A DNA stretch of 21,362 bases, from positions 1-21,362 of the forward strand of contig JAYVOC010000226.1 in NCBI GenBank assembly GCA_043758125.1. The letters are read 5' to 3'. Positions within the stretch are counted from its first letter, which is position 1. Every line of letters begins with the position of its first letter. This stretch comes from JANXSD01 sp043758125 (GTDB lineage: Bacteria; Bacteroidota; Bacteroidia; AKYH767-A; OLB10). The notes beneath the pieces were generated by a model. The model did no database searches. It had not been told where the DNA came from and worked only from the letters and a program-made list of their open reading frames with translations. Below are positions 1 through 6,965 of the stretch, one piece after another. The position numbers and the translations under genes are program-made.

Positions 1-140
1 GGAGGAGTTACTTCAGCAATTCTAATCGAACCGCCGCTTCCTTCCGGACGCTGACCATTATCCGACTCTTTACCGCCGCCACATGCCACTAAAACTGTTG
101 CTAATGCAACAACGTAGCTGTATTTTGATATAATATTCAT
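1..140 (-). CDS. Lipoprotein, N-terminal fragment (cut by window edge)
   Basis: The minus-strand frame opens with ATG at 140-138 and stays open to base 1, giving 46 residues of a protein whose remainder lies outside the window. The start reads MNIISKYSYVVALATVLVAC followed by GGGKESD. This is a basic/polar N-terminus, a hydrophobic core and an LVAC lipobox with lipidated Cys at residue 20, so it is a signal-peptidase II lipoprotein. The residues after the Cys are Gly/Ser-rich, as is usual for a linker to an outer-membrane or periplasmic domain. A Bacteroidota-type promoter lies just upstream (160-191). The fragment is too short to name. Gliding/T9SS lipoproteins such as GldJ or GldK begin similarly, but so do many others. 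Confidence 0.8.
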   Translation of the reverse strand, partial: MNIISKYSYVVALATVLVACGGGKESDNGQRPEGSGGSIRIAEVTP

Positions 141-159
141 AAAAGGTTTAAATTCACTA

Positions 160-191
160 CAAAACTACTTAAATATAACTCATTTTTCAAC
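160..191 (-). promoter_or_regulatory. Bacteroidota-type promoter for the lipoprotein gene
   Basis: On the minus strand the -7 element TAGTTTTG (167-160) matches TAnnTTTG fully. A GTTG lies 20 bases further upstream and matches the -33 TTTG at three of four positions. The -7 element ends 19 bases before the ATG at 140. Confidence 0.5.
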
Positions 192-226
192 TCTATGCAA
201 ATACACTAATATTTTTGAAAATTTAT

Positions 227-257
227 TTTGTTTTTTTAAAATATCGTTTTAATATTG
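227..257 (+). promoter_or_regulatory. Bacteroidota-type promoter
   Basis: A perfect -33 TTTG (227-230) is followed, after exactly 19 bases, by TAATATTG (250-257), which matches TAnnTTTG at all but one of its fixed positions. The predicted transcript starts near 263. This favours the ATG at 295 over the GTG at 274 as the start of the next gene. Confidence 0.55.
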
Positions 258-294
258 CAACGCCGTTAATGCGGTGTTTCTTTTGCTTTTATCG

Positions 295-1104
295 ATGAAA
301 AAAATATTTCTATACCTTCTTTTAACTGGCTTTCTGGGCTTTAAAGCCTATTCTCAAGGGGGCGTAATTATTCTTGAAGGTAATTATCAGGGGAAAAACC
401 TGTACGTTCAAAACCCTTACGGTAGCGGCGGCGTTGGTTTTTGTGTTACTGAGGTACTTGTAAACGGGAATATTGCTACTGATGAGATTGCTTCAAGCGC
501 GTTCGAGATTGATTTTAAGCCACATAAGCTTAATATTGGGGATAAAGTTGAGATAAAAATCAAGCATAAAGAAGATTGTAAGCCTAAAGTGTTAAATCCT
601 GAGGTTTTAAAGCCAAAGAGTACTTTTGAGATTATCAGCATGTCTTTTGAGAAAGATGGTACTGTAAAGTGGTCTACTAAGTCTGAAACTGGTAAATTAG
701 CCTTCGCAGTAGAGCAATTCCGTTGGAATAAATGGGTAAAGGTTGGCGAAGTTGATGGTATTGGTACTCCTGCTACAAATCCTTATACTTTTAAAGTTCA
801 ACCACACTCTGGTAAAAATCAAGTTCGTGTTCGTCAAACAGATTATAGCGGTCAACCACGTTTATCTAAGCCAGTTGATTGTATGTCTGATGTTCCTGAA
901 ATCACTTTCGCTCCAGTAAAAGCATCTAAAGACATTAATTTCGTTTCAGGTGATAAGCCAATCGAAACTATGTACGAAATTTACGATCAGTATGGTAACA
1001 TCGTTAAAAAAGGATTTGGTTCAAAAGTTGATGTGTCTAACTTACCTAAAGGTGGTTACTTCTTAAACTTCGACAATAAAATGGGCGAATTCGTTAAAAA
1101 ATAA
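295..1104 (+). CDS. Exported protein with FN3-like segment and degenerate sorting-domain-like tail
   Basis: From ATG 295 the product has 269 residues and starts with a clean Sec signal peptide, MKKIFLYLLLTGFLGFKAYS, before QGG. An in-frame GTG at 274 would only add seven hydrophobic residues, so I reject it. Residues of roughly 115-195 (KWSTKSETGKLAFAVEQ, WNKWVKVGEV, VRVRQTDYSGQPR) resemble the FN3-like module that often precedes T9SS sorting domains. The last 45 residues (YEIYDQYGNIVKKGF, VDVSNLPKGGYFLNF) resemble a type A sorting domain but lack its first strand with the usual YPNP motif. It may be periplasmic or surface-exposed. Two internal Cys-containing loops precede the FN3 part. The sequence looks well conserved, but I know no assigned function. 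A strong terminator follows, so it is probably monocistronic. Confidence 0.85.
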   Translation: MKKIFLYLLLTGFLGFKAYSQGGVIILEGNYQGKNLYVQNPYGSGGVGFCVTEVLVNGNIATDEIASSAFEIDFKPHKLNIGDKVEIKIKHKEDCKPKVLNPEVLKPKSTFEIISMSFEKDGTVKWSTKSETGKLAFAVEQFRWNKWVKVGEVDGIGTPATNPYTFKVQPHSGKNQVRVRQTDYSGQPRLSKPVDCMSDVPEITFAPVKASKDINFVSGDKPIETMYEIYDQYGNIVKKGFGSKVDVSNLPKGGYFLNFDNKMGEFVKK

Positions 1105-1125
1105 TAAGCCTTATTAAATATATTT

Positions 1126-1151
1126 AAAGCCTCCTTTTAGGGGGCTTTTTT
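1126..1151 (+). terminator. Rho-independent terminator
   Basis: AAAGCCTCC (1126-1134) pairs with GGGGGCTTT (1140-1148) through one T-G wobble around the loop TTTTA, and the T-run continues to 1151. It starts 21 bases after the stop codon at 1104. Its T-tract overlaps the region where the next promoter's -33 element would lie. Confidence 0.85.
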
Positions 1152-1174
1152 ATTGCTATAAATAACTAAATTTG
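1146..1174 (+). promoter_or_regulatory. Promoter giving a near-leaderless transcript
   Basis: TAAATTTG (1167-1174) is a full TAnnTTTG match, only seven bases before the ATG at 1182. A T-rich -33 region (TTTT, 1146-1149) overlaps the preceding terminator. Transcription starting 4-7 bases after the -7 element would leave virtually no 5' leader. Confidence 0.45.
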
Positions 1175-1181
1175 AATCTCT

Positions 1182-1691
1182 ATGTACAACATCACTATAA
1201 ACGGTAAAAGCACTTTAAAAACCGAATTAGACTTTAACAGTAATAAAGTTTCAGGAACTTTAAATGGTAAAGCGGTTGAAGCTGATATTTTAAATGTAGG
1301 TAATCAGGAATATCATTTGCTTTTGAATAATCAATCCTATAATATATTAATTGTAAAAGCTGATTACAACGAAAAGAAATTAGTTGTAAAAGTAAACGGC
1401 AAAAAATATACGCTCGATGTAAAAGATAAATACGATGAGCTGTTACATAATTTAGGTCTTGATAATATTGCAGCAAAAAAAATAAACGATGTTAAAGCGC
1501 CAATGCCCGGCATGGTGCTGAATATTTTAGTGAGCGAAGGACAAGAAGTAAAAAAAGGCGATTCGTTATTGGTACTTGAGGCTATGAAAATGGAAAATGT
1601 TTTAAAATCGCCAACCGACGGTACCATTAAAAAAGTGATTGCTGTTAAAGGAACCGCTGTCGAAAAAAATCAATTACTAATTCAATTTTAA
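1182..1691 (+). CDS. Biotin carboxyl carrier protein (acyl-CoA carboxylase subunit)
   Basis: This is a 169-residue cytoplasmic protein. The C-terminal ~65 residues are a biotinyl/lipoyl domain: PMPGMV at about 107-112, then the biotinylation motif EAMKM with Lys136 as the biotin attachment site, then the closing strands ending in QLLIQF. The N-terminal ~100 residues (MYNITINGKS, VKVNGKKYTLDVKDKYDELL) match the beta-rich N-domain typical of carrier subunits of Bacteroidota propionyl/acetyl-CoA or related biotin-dependent carboxylases. They do not match the proline/alanine linker of E. coli AccB. The carrier accepts CO2 on biotin from a biotin carboxylase and passes it to a carboxyltransferase. 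Neither partner is in the window, so the acyl-CoA substrate is open. Its TAA is followed directly by the ATG of the superoxide dismutase gene, so the two are probably co-transcribed and translationally coupled. Confidence 0.9.
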   Translation: MYNITINGKSTLKTELDFNSNKVSGTLNGKAVEADILNVGNQEYHLLLNNQSYNILIVKADYNEKKLVVKVNGKKYTLDVKDKYDELLHNLGLDNIAAKKINDVKAPMPGMVLNILVSEGQEVKKGDSLLVLEAMKMENVLKSPTDGTIKKVIAVKGTAVEKNQLLIQF

Positions 1692-2420
1692 ATGGAAAAT
1701 AACCGCAGAGATTTTTTAAGAAAAAGTGCTTTACTTGGTTTAGCAGGATTAGCTACAAATTTAATTGGAGAAGAAAAATTAAATGCACTTGATAGTTTTG
1801 CTGATAAAACTACCGACGGCGGAAAATATTCTTTGCCCTCTTTACCATATGCATATAATGCATTAGAACCTTTTATTGATGAAGCAACAATGAAATTGCA
1901 TCACGATAAACATCACCAAGCTTATGTAGATAAATTAAATAAAGCACTTGAAACTTATACCGGTGATTCAAAGCTGGAGGGATTATTTGCTCAGGCTTCA
2001 AAAATAGATGTAGCCTTGCGCAATAATGGTGGCGGACATTACAACCATTCACTTTTTTGGACCTTATTAAAACCTAATGGTGGCGGTTTACCTTCAGGAG
2101 CATTGGCAGAAGCAATCAATGCAGCATTCGGGACTTTCGATGAGATGAAAACAAAATTCAATGCAGCAGGAACTACACGTTTTGGTTCTGGATGGGCATG
2201 GCTGATAAAAAATAGCGCAGGTAAATTAGAAATCTGTTCTACGCCAAATCAAGACAATCCATTAATGGATGTTACAGAAGTAAAAGGATCTCCAATCCTT
2301 GCTTTAGACGTTTGGGAACATGCTTATTATTTGCATTATCAAAATCGTCGTCCGGATTATATTGCTGCTTTTTGGAATGCAGTTAATTGGGATGAAGCAG
2401 CGAAATTATTTGCAATGTAA
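1692..2420 (+). CDS. sodA: Tat-exported Mn-type superoxide dismutase
   Basis: This 242-residue Fe/Mn superoxide dismutase carries an N-terminal extension. Residues 5-21 (RRDFLRKSALLGLAGLA) form a twin-arginine signal, so the enzyme should be exported folded, with metal bound, to the periplasm or membrane. The mature domain begins near residue 47 (SLPSLPYAYNALEP). The metal ligands are His70, His119, Asp206 and His210 (in DVWEHAYY). The signature NNGGGHYNHSLFW, with Gly rather than Gln before the second ligand, and Gln in NQDNPLM are Mn-type features; cambialistic use of Fe cannot be excluded. It dismutates superoxide to oxygen and peroxide. No catalase or peroxidase is adjacent. It starts on the base after the stop of the biotin carrier gene, and a candidate terminator follows. 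Confidence 0.95.
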   Translation: MENNRRDFLRKSALLGLAGLATNLIGEEKLNALDSFADKTTDGGKYSLPSLPYAYNALEPFIDEATMKLHHDKHHQAYVDKLNKALETYTGDSKLEGLFAQASKIDVALRNNGGGHYNHSLFWTLLKPNGGGLPSGALAEAINAAFGTFDEMKTKFNAAGTTRFGSGWAWLIKNSAGKLEICSTPNQDNPLMDVTEVKGSPILALDVWEHAYYLHYQNRRPDYIAAFWNAVNWDEAAKLFAM

Positions 2421-2457
2421 ATTTAAAATATAGTATTTAATTTATAGATCATTTAAA

Positions 2458-2518
2458 AATCAATCGCTACTGCACGAAAGTATTTTTAATTCCGTGTAAT
2501 AGTGATTGATTTCTTTTA
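2458..2518 (+). terminator. Candidate terminator after the sod gene
   Basis: AATCAATC (2458-2465) is the exact reverse complement of GATTGATT (2504-2511). The pairing continues inward for about ten more bases with three mismatches or wobbles, and the hairpin is followed by TCTTTT. The loop is long, so strength is uncertain. Confidence 0.5.
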
Positions 2519-2560
2519 TACTTTCACATAGCGTTTTGGAACATTAATAATCTATAACTT

Positions 2561-3496
2561 ATGAAAACTTTTACTCTTGCGATAATTATGTTTTTATTTT
2601 TTTCACAAAATATTTCTGCTCAACAACATCCTTGGGCACTACCTGGAGCACATTGGTATTTCTCAGCTTTTAATGCTCTTAGTTTCGTTGGTTACCGCGA
2701 AGTTTGGAAAGACGGTAATGATACAATCATAAATGGAATTAGCTGTGATGTTTTTCACTTACGCGATATCGGAAATGCTCCTTTCTGGCCTTCACCACAT
2801 ACATTCATATATGCTAATCGTTATACTTACCAAAGTAATGATTCCGTTTTCTTTTGGAATGGATCTGTTTTTAAAATTTTATATGCTTTTAACACAAGTG
2901 CATTTGGAGATTGGATAACAGGTGAGGATGATCCTACGGTTTGCCAAGATGATACAATAAAAATCATGCAGATTTCGACAGTTAATATTAATGGTATTAA
3001 TTTAAAACAGCTCATTCCTGAGACATTCGTTTTTCAGCCCGATCAATCACAACCGAATTACAGAAGTTTATTTTTTAACGATACTATTTATGAACGCATC
3101 GGCCATCTAGGAGGATTTTTACCTCTCGGCGAATGCTTTACCGACAATACTGATTACAAGCTCAGATGTTATTCCGACAGCAGCGGATTTTCGTATACAA
3201 GCAACATCGTTCCTTACTGCGATTTTATTACTTCAGTAAAAGAAATTACAACTGATGATGAAATAAAAATTTATCCTTCTCCTGCCAATGATAAGATAAC
3301 TCTTAATTTCTCCTCACAAAATCATCTAGTAAAAAAAATGATTTTAACTGATCTCAACGGAAGAAAAATTAATAAATATTCAACATCTGAAACTTCTGAA
3401 AAAATAAATGTTTCAACAGTAACAAATGGAATTTATTTTTTAATCATTGACATAGAAAACAACTTGCATTTTAAAAAGATCATTATTCAACACTAA
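2561..3496 (+). CDS. T9SS type A sorting domain-containing secreted protein
   Basis: The product has 311 residues. Residues 1-20 (MKTFTLAIIMFLFFSQNISA) are a Sec signal peptide followed by QQ. The last ~80 residues form a type IX secretion sorting domain: IKIYPSPANDKITLNFS from residue 235, then KKMILTDLNGRKI, VSTVTNGIYFLIID and a basic end (FKKIIIQH). The passenger (about 21-230) has no motif I recognise. It begins with WALPGAHWYF and contains DTIINGISCDVF, a pattern common in repeat-poor T9SS cargo proteins of unknown role, and about five cysteines. It is probably secreted or anchored on the cell surface after cleavage of the tail. It converges on frr, and the two 3' ends share the inverted-repeat element at 3583-3691. 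Confidence 0.9.
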   Translation: MKTFTLAIIMFLFFSQNISAQQHPWALPGAHWYFSAFNALSFVGYREVWKDGNDTIINGISCDVFHLRDIGNAPFWPSPHTFIYANRYTYQSNDSVFFWNGSVFKILYAFNTSAFGDWITGEDDPTVCQDDTIKIMQISTVNINGINLKQLIPETFVFQPDQSQPNYRSLFFNDTIYERIGHLGGFLPLGECFTDNTDYKLRCYSDSSGFSYTSNIVPYCDFITSVKEITTDDEIKIYPSPANDKITLNFSSQNHLVKKMILTDLNGRKINKYSTSETSEKINVSTVTNGIYFLIIDIENNLHFKKIIIQH

Positions 3497-3582
3497 TAAA
3501 ATTTCCCTTCACTTCTTCAGATTAAATTAAATATACAATTATATAATTCAGCTTAGTAAAAAATGTTATTAATTAAAATAAC

Positions 3583-3691
3583 AGTAATTACGAATTACGA
3601 ATTAAATAAAATAGGCTCTCTGAAATTCAGAGAGCCTATTTTATTTACGCCAAAAAAGACCGTAATTTAAAATTCGTAATTCGTAATTACT
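3583..3691. repeat. Nested inverted-repeat element with heptamer-periodic terminal repeats
   Basis: GTAATTACGAATTACGAATT (3584-3603) is repeated exactly as its reverse complement at 3671-3690. One further base at each end (A 3583, T 3691) also pairs. Each arm is built from the 7-base unit AATTACG repeated in tandem. Between the arms sits a separate 43-base palindrome (3604-3646). The element ends one base before the frr stop codon. Its size, terminal repeats and lack of coding capacity resemble a MITE or REP-type dispersed palindrome, but I see no target-site duplication. Confidence 0.7.
3604..3646. terminator. Strong bidirectional terminator
   Basis: Two 21-base arms (3604-3624 and 3626-3646) are perfect reverse complements around a single central base. 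They have a GC-rich core GGCTCTCTGAA and run into T-rich sequence on either strand. The structure sits between the convergent T9SS cargo gene and frr and should terminate both transcripts. Confidence 0.85.
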
Positions 3692-3692
3692 T

Positions 3693-4253
3693 TTAAACTG
3701 TCATTATTTCTTTTTCTTTTAGCTCCAAATGTTTATCAACTTTTTTGATAAAATCATCCGTAATAATTTGTGTTTTTGCTTCTGCATCTTTAGCGATATC
3801 TTCTGGCATTCCATTTTTATGTGCCTTCTTAATATTATCGTTTGCTTCACGACGTAAAGTACGGATACCAACCTTAGCATGTTCACCTTCTGCCTTTGCA
3901 CGCTTCACTAAATCTTTTCTTCGTTCTTCACTTTGTGGTGGAACATTAATACGAATTAATATTCCATCATTCTGAGGATTGAAACCTAAGTTCGCATCAA
4001 TGATCGATTTCTCAATTGCTTTGATCAATGTTTTTTCCCACGGTTGTACAATGATTGTACGCGCATCAGGAGTATTCACATTTGCTACTTGACTAAGTGC
4101 TGTAGGTGCGCCGTAGTAATCAACATACAAACCTTCCAACATTGCAGGATTTGCTTTTCCTGCTCTAACTTTTAGCAACTCATTTTCTAAATGTGCTATC
4201 GCCTTTTGCATCTGCTCATGCATCAATGCAAGTATTCTGTTTATTTCATCCAT
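3693..4253 (-). CDS. frr: Ribosome recycling factor
   Basis: This 186-residue protein splits post-termination ribosomes together with EF-G in the cytoplasm. It has the full family length. The conserved stretches VRAGKANPAMLEGLYVDYYG, QVANVNTPDARTI and VQPWEK are present. The long-helix segment PPQSEERRKDLVKRAK and the GIRTLRREANDNIKK block carry the arginines that contact 23S rRNA. It lies 94 bases downstream of pyrH in the same direction, the usual bacterial order, and is probably co-transcribed with it. The gene ends against the inverted-repeat element at 3583-3691. Confidence 0.97.
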   Translation of the reverse strand: MDEINRILALMHEQMQKAIAHLENELLKVRAGKANPAMLEGLYVDYYGAPTALSQVANVNTPDARTIIVQPWEKTLIKAIEKSIIDANLGFNPQNDGILIRINVPPQSEERRKDLVKRAKAEGEHAKVGIRTLRREANDNIKKAHKNGMPEDIAKDAEAKTQIITDDFIKKVDKHLELKEKEIMTV

Positions 4254-4269
4254 TTTAATAATGTGCTAA

Positions 4270-4287
4270 TCCCGTTAAACAACGGGA
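4270..4287. other. Short hairpin between pyrH and frr
   Basis: TCCCGTT (4270-4276) pairs perfectly with AACGGGA (4281-4287) around a four-base loop. No T-run follows on either strand, so it is not a terminator. It lies 17-34 bases upstream of the frr start and could protect or process the pyrH-frr mRNA. It is flanked by two copies of GTGCTAAT. Confidence 0.5.
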
Positions 4288-4347
4288 CAAGTTGTGCTAG
4301 TGTGCTAATTCCCCCTCCCCACGCAATTAATTTGCTAAAATAATAAA

Positions 4348-5055
4348 TTAAAAATCTACAAGTGTTCCGATTTCTTCACCATCAACAATACGTTTTAGGT
4401 TACCTGATTTATTCATATCGAAAACTATGATTGGTAATTTATTTTCTTGACAAAGTGTAAAGGCTGTCATGTCCATTACTTGTAAATTTTTTTCGTACAC
4501 TTCTGCAAAAGTAATTTTCGAGTAACGAGTTGCTGTTTTATCTTTCTCAGGATCCGCAGTATAAATTCCATCTACACGCGTTCCTTTTAATATTACATCA
4601 GCTTCAATTTCTATTGCTCTTAAAGATGCAGCAGTATCTGTTGTGAAATAAGGATTACCAGTACCTGCACCAAAAATTACTACACGACCTTTTTCAAGAT
4701 GACGTACAGCACGACGCCGAATAAAAGGTTCACAGATGGCTTCCATCTTAATAGCAGATTGCAATCGAGTACTAACTCCAATACTTTCTAATGCGCTTTG
4801 TAATGCCATCGAATTAATCACAGTAGCTAACATGCCCATATAATCACCTTGCACACGATCCATTCCACCTTCAGCAGCTTGTAATCCTCGGAAAATATTT
4901 CCTCCACCAATAACGATGGCCACTTCAACACCATTATCAACAGCGATTTTTATTTCAGAAGCATATTCTGCTAAAAGATTTGTATCGATACCGAATTGTT
5001 TCTTTCCCATCAGGGCTTCACCACTCAGTTTTAGAAGTATTCTTTTGTATTTCAT
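4348..5055 (-). CDS. pyrH: Uridylate kinase (UMP kinase)
   Basis: This 235-residue amino-acid-kinase-family enzyme phosphorylates UMP to UDP with ATP for pyrimidine nucleotide synthesis. Visible motifs in order are KLSGE (9-13), the glycine-rich IGGGN (49-53) with FRG, the uridine/phosphate region DYMGMLATVINSMALQ (71-86), RRRAVRHLEKGR (113-124), GAGTGNPYFTTDTAA (129-143) and DGIYTADP (162-169). Length and motifs are normal. The start ATG lies 26 bases downstream (in the direction of transcription) of the tsf terminator hairpin, and I see no convincing promoter in between. Expression may therefore rely on readthrough from the ribosomal operon. Confidence 0.97.
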   Translation of the reverse strand: MKYKRILLKLSGEALMGKKQFGIDTNLLAEYASEIKIAVDNGVEVAIVIGGGNIFRGLQAAEGGMDRVQGDYMGMLATVINSMALQSALESIGVSTRLQSAIKMEAICEPFIRRRAVRHLEKGRVVIFGAGTGNPYFTTDTAASLRAIEIEADVILKGTRVDGIYTADPEKDKTATRYSKITFAEVYEKNLQVMDMTAFTLCQENKLPIIVFDMNKSGNLKRIVDGEEIGTLVDF

Positions 5056-5075
5056 TGTGCAGGCTAATATAGGTC

Positions 5076-5105
5076 AAAAAAAATCCCGATTCGAAAATCG
5101 GGATT
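5076..5105 (-). terminator. Rho-independent terminator after tsf
   Basis: On the minus strand AATCCCGATT pairs over ten bases with AATCGGGATT around the loop TTCG and is followed by a run of at least seven T. It lies 18 bases after the tsf stop codon and only 20-26 bases before the pyrH start. Confidence 0.9.
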
Positions 5106-5123
5106 CTTTATTCATTTAACAAA

Positions 5124-5960
5124 TTAACCTAACTGAACACGTTTGAAAACGCTAACAGTAAGATCTTTTTCAGTGTCGTTTAAAAATTGACGCACAGTTT
5201 TTTTATCTTCTTTAAGATAAGCTTGATTCAAGAGTGTATTTTCCTGATAGAATTTATTTAATTTCCCTGCTGCGATTTTCTCCACCATTTCTTCTGGCTT
5301 ACCTTCTGCACGAATTACTTCTTTCGCTATTTCTAATTCACGCTCTATCGTTGTGGAATCAACATCATCTTTATCGATCGCTACTGGATTCATTGCAGCA
5401 ATTTGCATTGCAATGTCTTTAGCAACGGAATCAGAAGCTGTTGCGCTTGACATTCCAACCATAGAAGCTAAACGATTTCCTGGGTGATTATAAATGATCA
5501 CTTTTGGAGCTTGTATCATTTCATAACGCGCTAATTCTATCTTCTCCCCAATTTTTCCGATCATATCGAATAATTTATCAGAGATCGTAGCACCATCCAT
5601 TGTCAACGCTTTTAATGCTTCAACATCTGTTGGGTTATTTGCAATTGCTGTATTTAATATTCCTTCTGCAAAATTTACGAAGTCTTGATTCTTAGCAACG
5701 AAATCTGTTTCGCAGCTTAAAGAAATTAGGTATCCACGTGTGTTATCTGCATTTGTTTTTGAAATGATATAACCTTCTTTTGCTTCACGATCGGCACGGT
5801 TAGCTGCAACTTTCTGACCTTTCTTACGAAGGTTATCGATTGCCGCTTCAAAATCACCATTAGCTTCTGTTAAGGCTTTTTTACAATCCATCATTCCTGC
5901 TCCTGTCATTTGACGCAGTTTATTTACATCGGCAGCTGAGATACTTGCTGTAGTAGACAT
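5124..5960 (-). CDS. tsf: Translation elongation factor Ts
   Basis: This 278-residue protein is the guanine-nucleotide exchange factor for EF-Tu. The N-terminal UBA-like domain contains LRQMTGAGMMDCKKAL (15-30). The core motif CETDFVAKN (83-91), which inserts into EF-Tu near the Mg2+ site, is intact. A typical two-subdomain core follows, ending TVSVFKRVQLG. It follows rpsB by 80 bases, which contain a 24-base palindrome, and ends at a strong terminator. The length matches Bacteroidota homologues. Confidence 0.97.
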   Translation of the reverse strand: MSTTASISAADVNKLRQMTGAGMMDCKKALTEANGDFEAAIDNLRKKGQKVAANRADREAKEGYIISKTNADNTRGYLISLSCETDFVAKNQDFVNFAEGILNTAIANNPTDVEALKALTMDGATISDKLFDMIGKIGEKIELARYEMIQAPKVIIYNHPGNRLASMVGMSSATASDSVAKDIAMQIAAMNPVAIDKDDVDSTTIERELEIAKEVIRAEGKPEEMVEKIAAGKLNKFYQENTLLNQAYLKEDKKTVRQFLNDTEKDLTVSVFKRVQLG

Positions 5961-5995
5961 GATCTATTTATTTTTTGGTATTTAGTTTTAACAAT

Positions 5996-6019
5996 AACGG
6001 GATGAAATTTCATCCCGTT
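5996..6019 (-). other. 24-base perfect palindrome between rpsB and tsf
   Basis: AACGGGATGAAA is followed directly by its reverse complement TTTCATCCCGTT. On the minus strand the hairpin lies 21 bases after the rpsB stop and is followed by ATTGTTAAAA, only a weak T-rich tail. It may be a leaky terminator that lowers tsf relative to ribosomal proteins, or an RNA stability/processing hairpin. Confidence 0.6.
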
Positions 6020-6040
6020 GGTAATATAAAATTCTTATAA

Positions 6041-6934
6041 TTATCGACGACCACCACCGCCACCAGAAGGGCCACTTTTACGTGGTCGGGCGCTTGGTTT
6101 ACTTGGTCCTGATTTTCCTGGTCCTTTGTCACCTCGTGGAGCTGAAGTTGATTCGCCTTCTTCATCCGATCCAGACATCACCACTTTGCGATCATCAGAT
6201 TCTTCATCGTTAGCCGCTTCTTTTTCGCGCTCTTGTTCTTTATCAACTTTACGTTCTGATAATCCTTCTTCGATAGCTTTCACCATTGCATTCATGATTA
6301 ACTCTACAGATTTTGTAGCATCATCATTTGCAGGGATTGGGAAATCGATAAGTGATGGATCAGAGTTAGTATCACAGATTGCAATTGTAGGGATTCCTAA
6401 TTTTATTGCTTCATCTACTGCGATATGTTCTTTAACTGTATCGACAATAAATAATGCTGCTGGTAAGCGGTTAAGATCAGTGATTGATCCTAATACTTTT
6501 TCCATTTTAGCTTTTTGACGACTAATTTGAAGACGTTCTTTTTTAGAGATTACATCTTGGGTACCATCGCTCATCATTTTATCGAGAGCTGCCATTTTCT
6601 TAACAGATTTACGCTGAGTAGCGAAATTCGTAAGCATACCACCAGGCCAGCGCTCAGTGATGTAAGGCATATTCACTGCTTTAGCACATCCAGCTACGAT
6701 TTCTTTAGCTTGTTTCTTAGTAGAAACAAATAAGATTTTCTTTCCAGATTTAGCGATCTGCTTTACTGCTGCAGCTGCTTCTTCTAGTTTTGCGGATGTC
6801 TTATTCAGGTCGATGATGTGAATACCATTGCGCTCCATGAATATGTAGGGAGCCATTTTCGGGTTCCACTTGCGCTTCAGGTGACCGAAATGTACTCCGG
6901 CACTCAGCATCTCTTCTTGTGTTACATTGATCAT
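6041..6934 (-). CDS. rpsB: 30S ribosomal protein S2 (uS2) with extended C-terminal tail
   Basis: I start the gene at ATG 6934, giving 297 residues beginning MINVTQEEMLSAGVHFGH. The frame stays open upstream to 7042, but those 36 residues overlap rpsI and show no S2 similarity. Core landmarks are KRKWNPKMAPYIF, RNGIHIIDL, LFVSTKKQA, YITERWPGGMLTNF, LPAALFIVDT and AIKLGIPTIAICDTNSDP. The core ends near residue 225. The last ~72 residues form an unusual low-complexity tail: first acidic (KEQEREKEAANDEESDD, GSDEEGES), then basic Pro/Gly/Ser-rich, ending GPSGGGGGRR. E. coli S2 has 241 residues. The protein sits at the platform-head junction of the 30S subunit and helps recruit S1. It follows rpsI by 31 bases in the same operon. 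Confidence 0.96.
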   Translation of the reverse strand: MINVTQEEMLSAGVHFGHLKRKWNPKMAPYIFMERNGIHIIDLNKTSAKLEEAAAAVKQIAKSGKKILFVSTKKQAKEIVAGCAKAVNMPYITERWPGGMLTNFATQRKSVKKMAALDKMMSDGTQDVISKKERLQISRQKAKMEKVLGSITDLNRLPAALFIVDTVKEHIAVDEAIKLGIPTIAICDTNSDPSLIDFPIPANDDATKSVELIMNAMVKAIEEGLSERKVDKEQEREKEAANDEESDDRKVVMSGSDEEGESTSAPRGDKGPGKSGPSKPSARPRKSGPSGGGGGRR

Positions 6935-6965
6935 TAATAGGGATCTATTGAAAGAAATTGAGGAA

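Noticed and set aside
274..294. GTG start for the exported FN3-like protein
   Set aside because: The ATG at 295 directly begins a standard signal peptide and lies at a reasonable distance from the promoter.
3583..3691. CRISPR array or tandem repeat
   Set aside because: The repeats are inverted arms with only two to three 7-base units each, with no spacer-repeat regularity.
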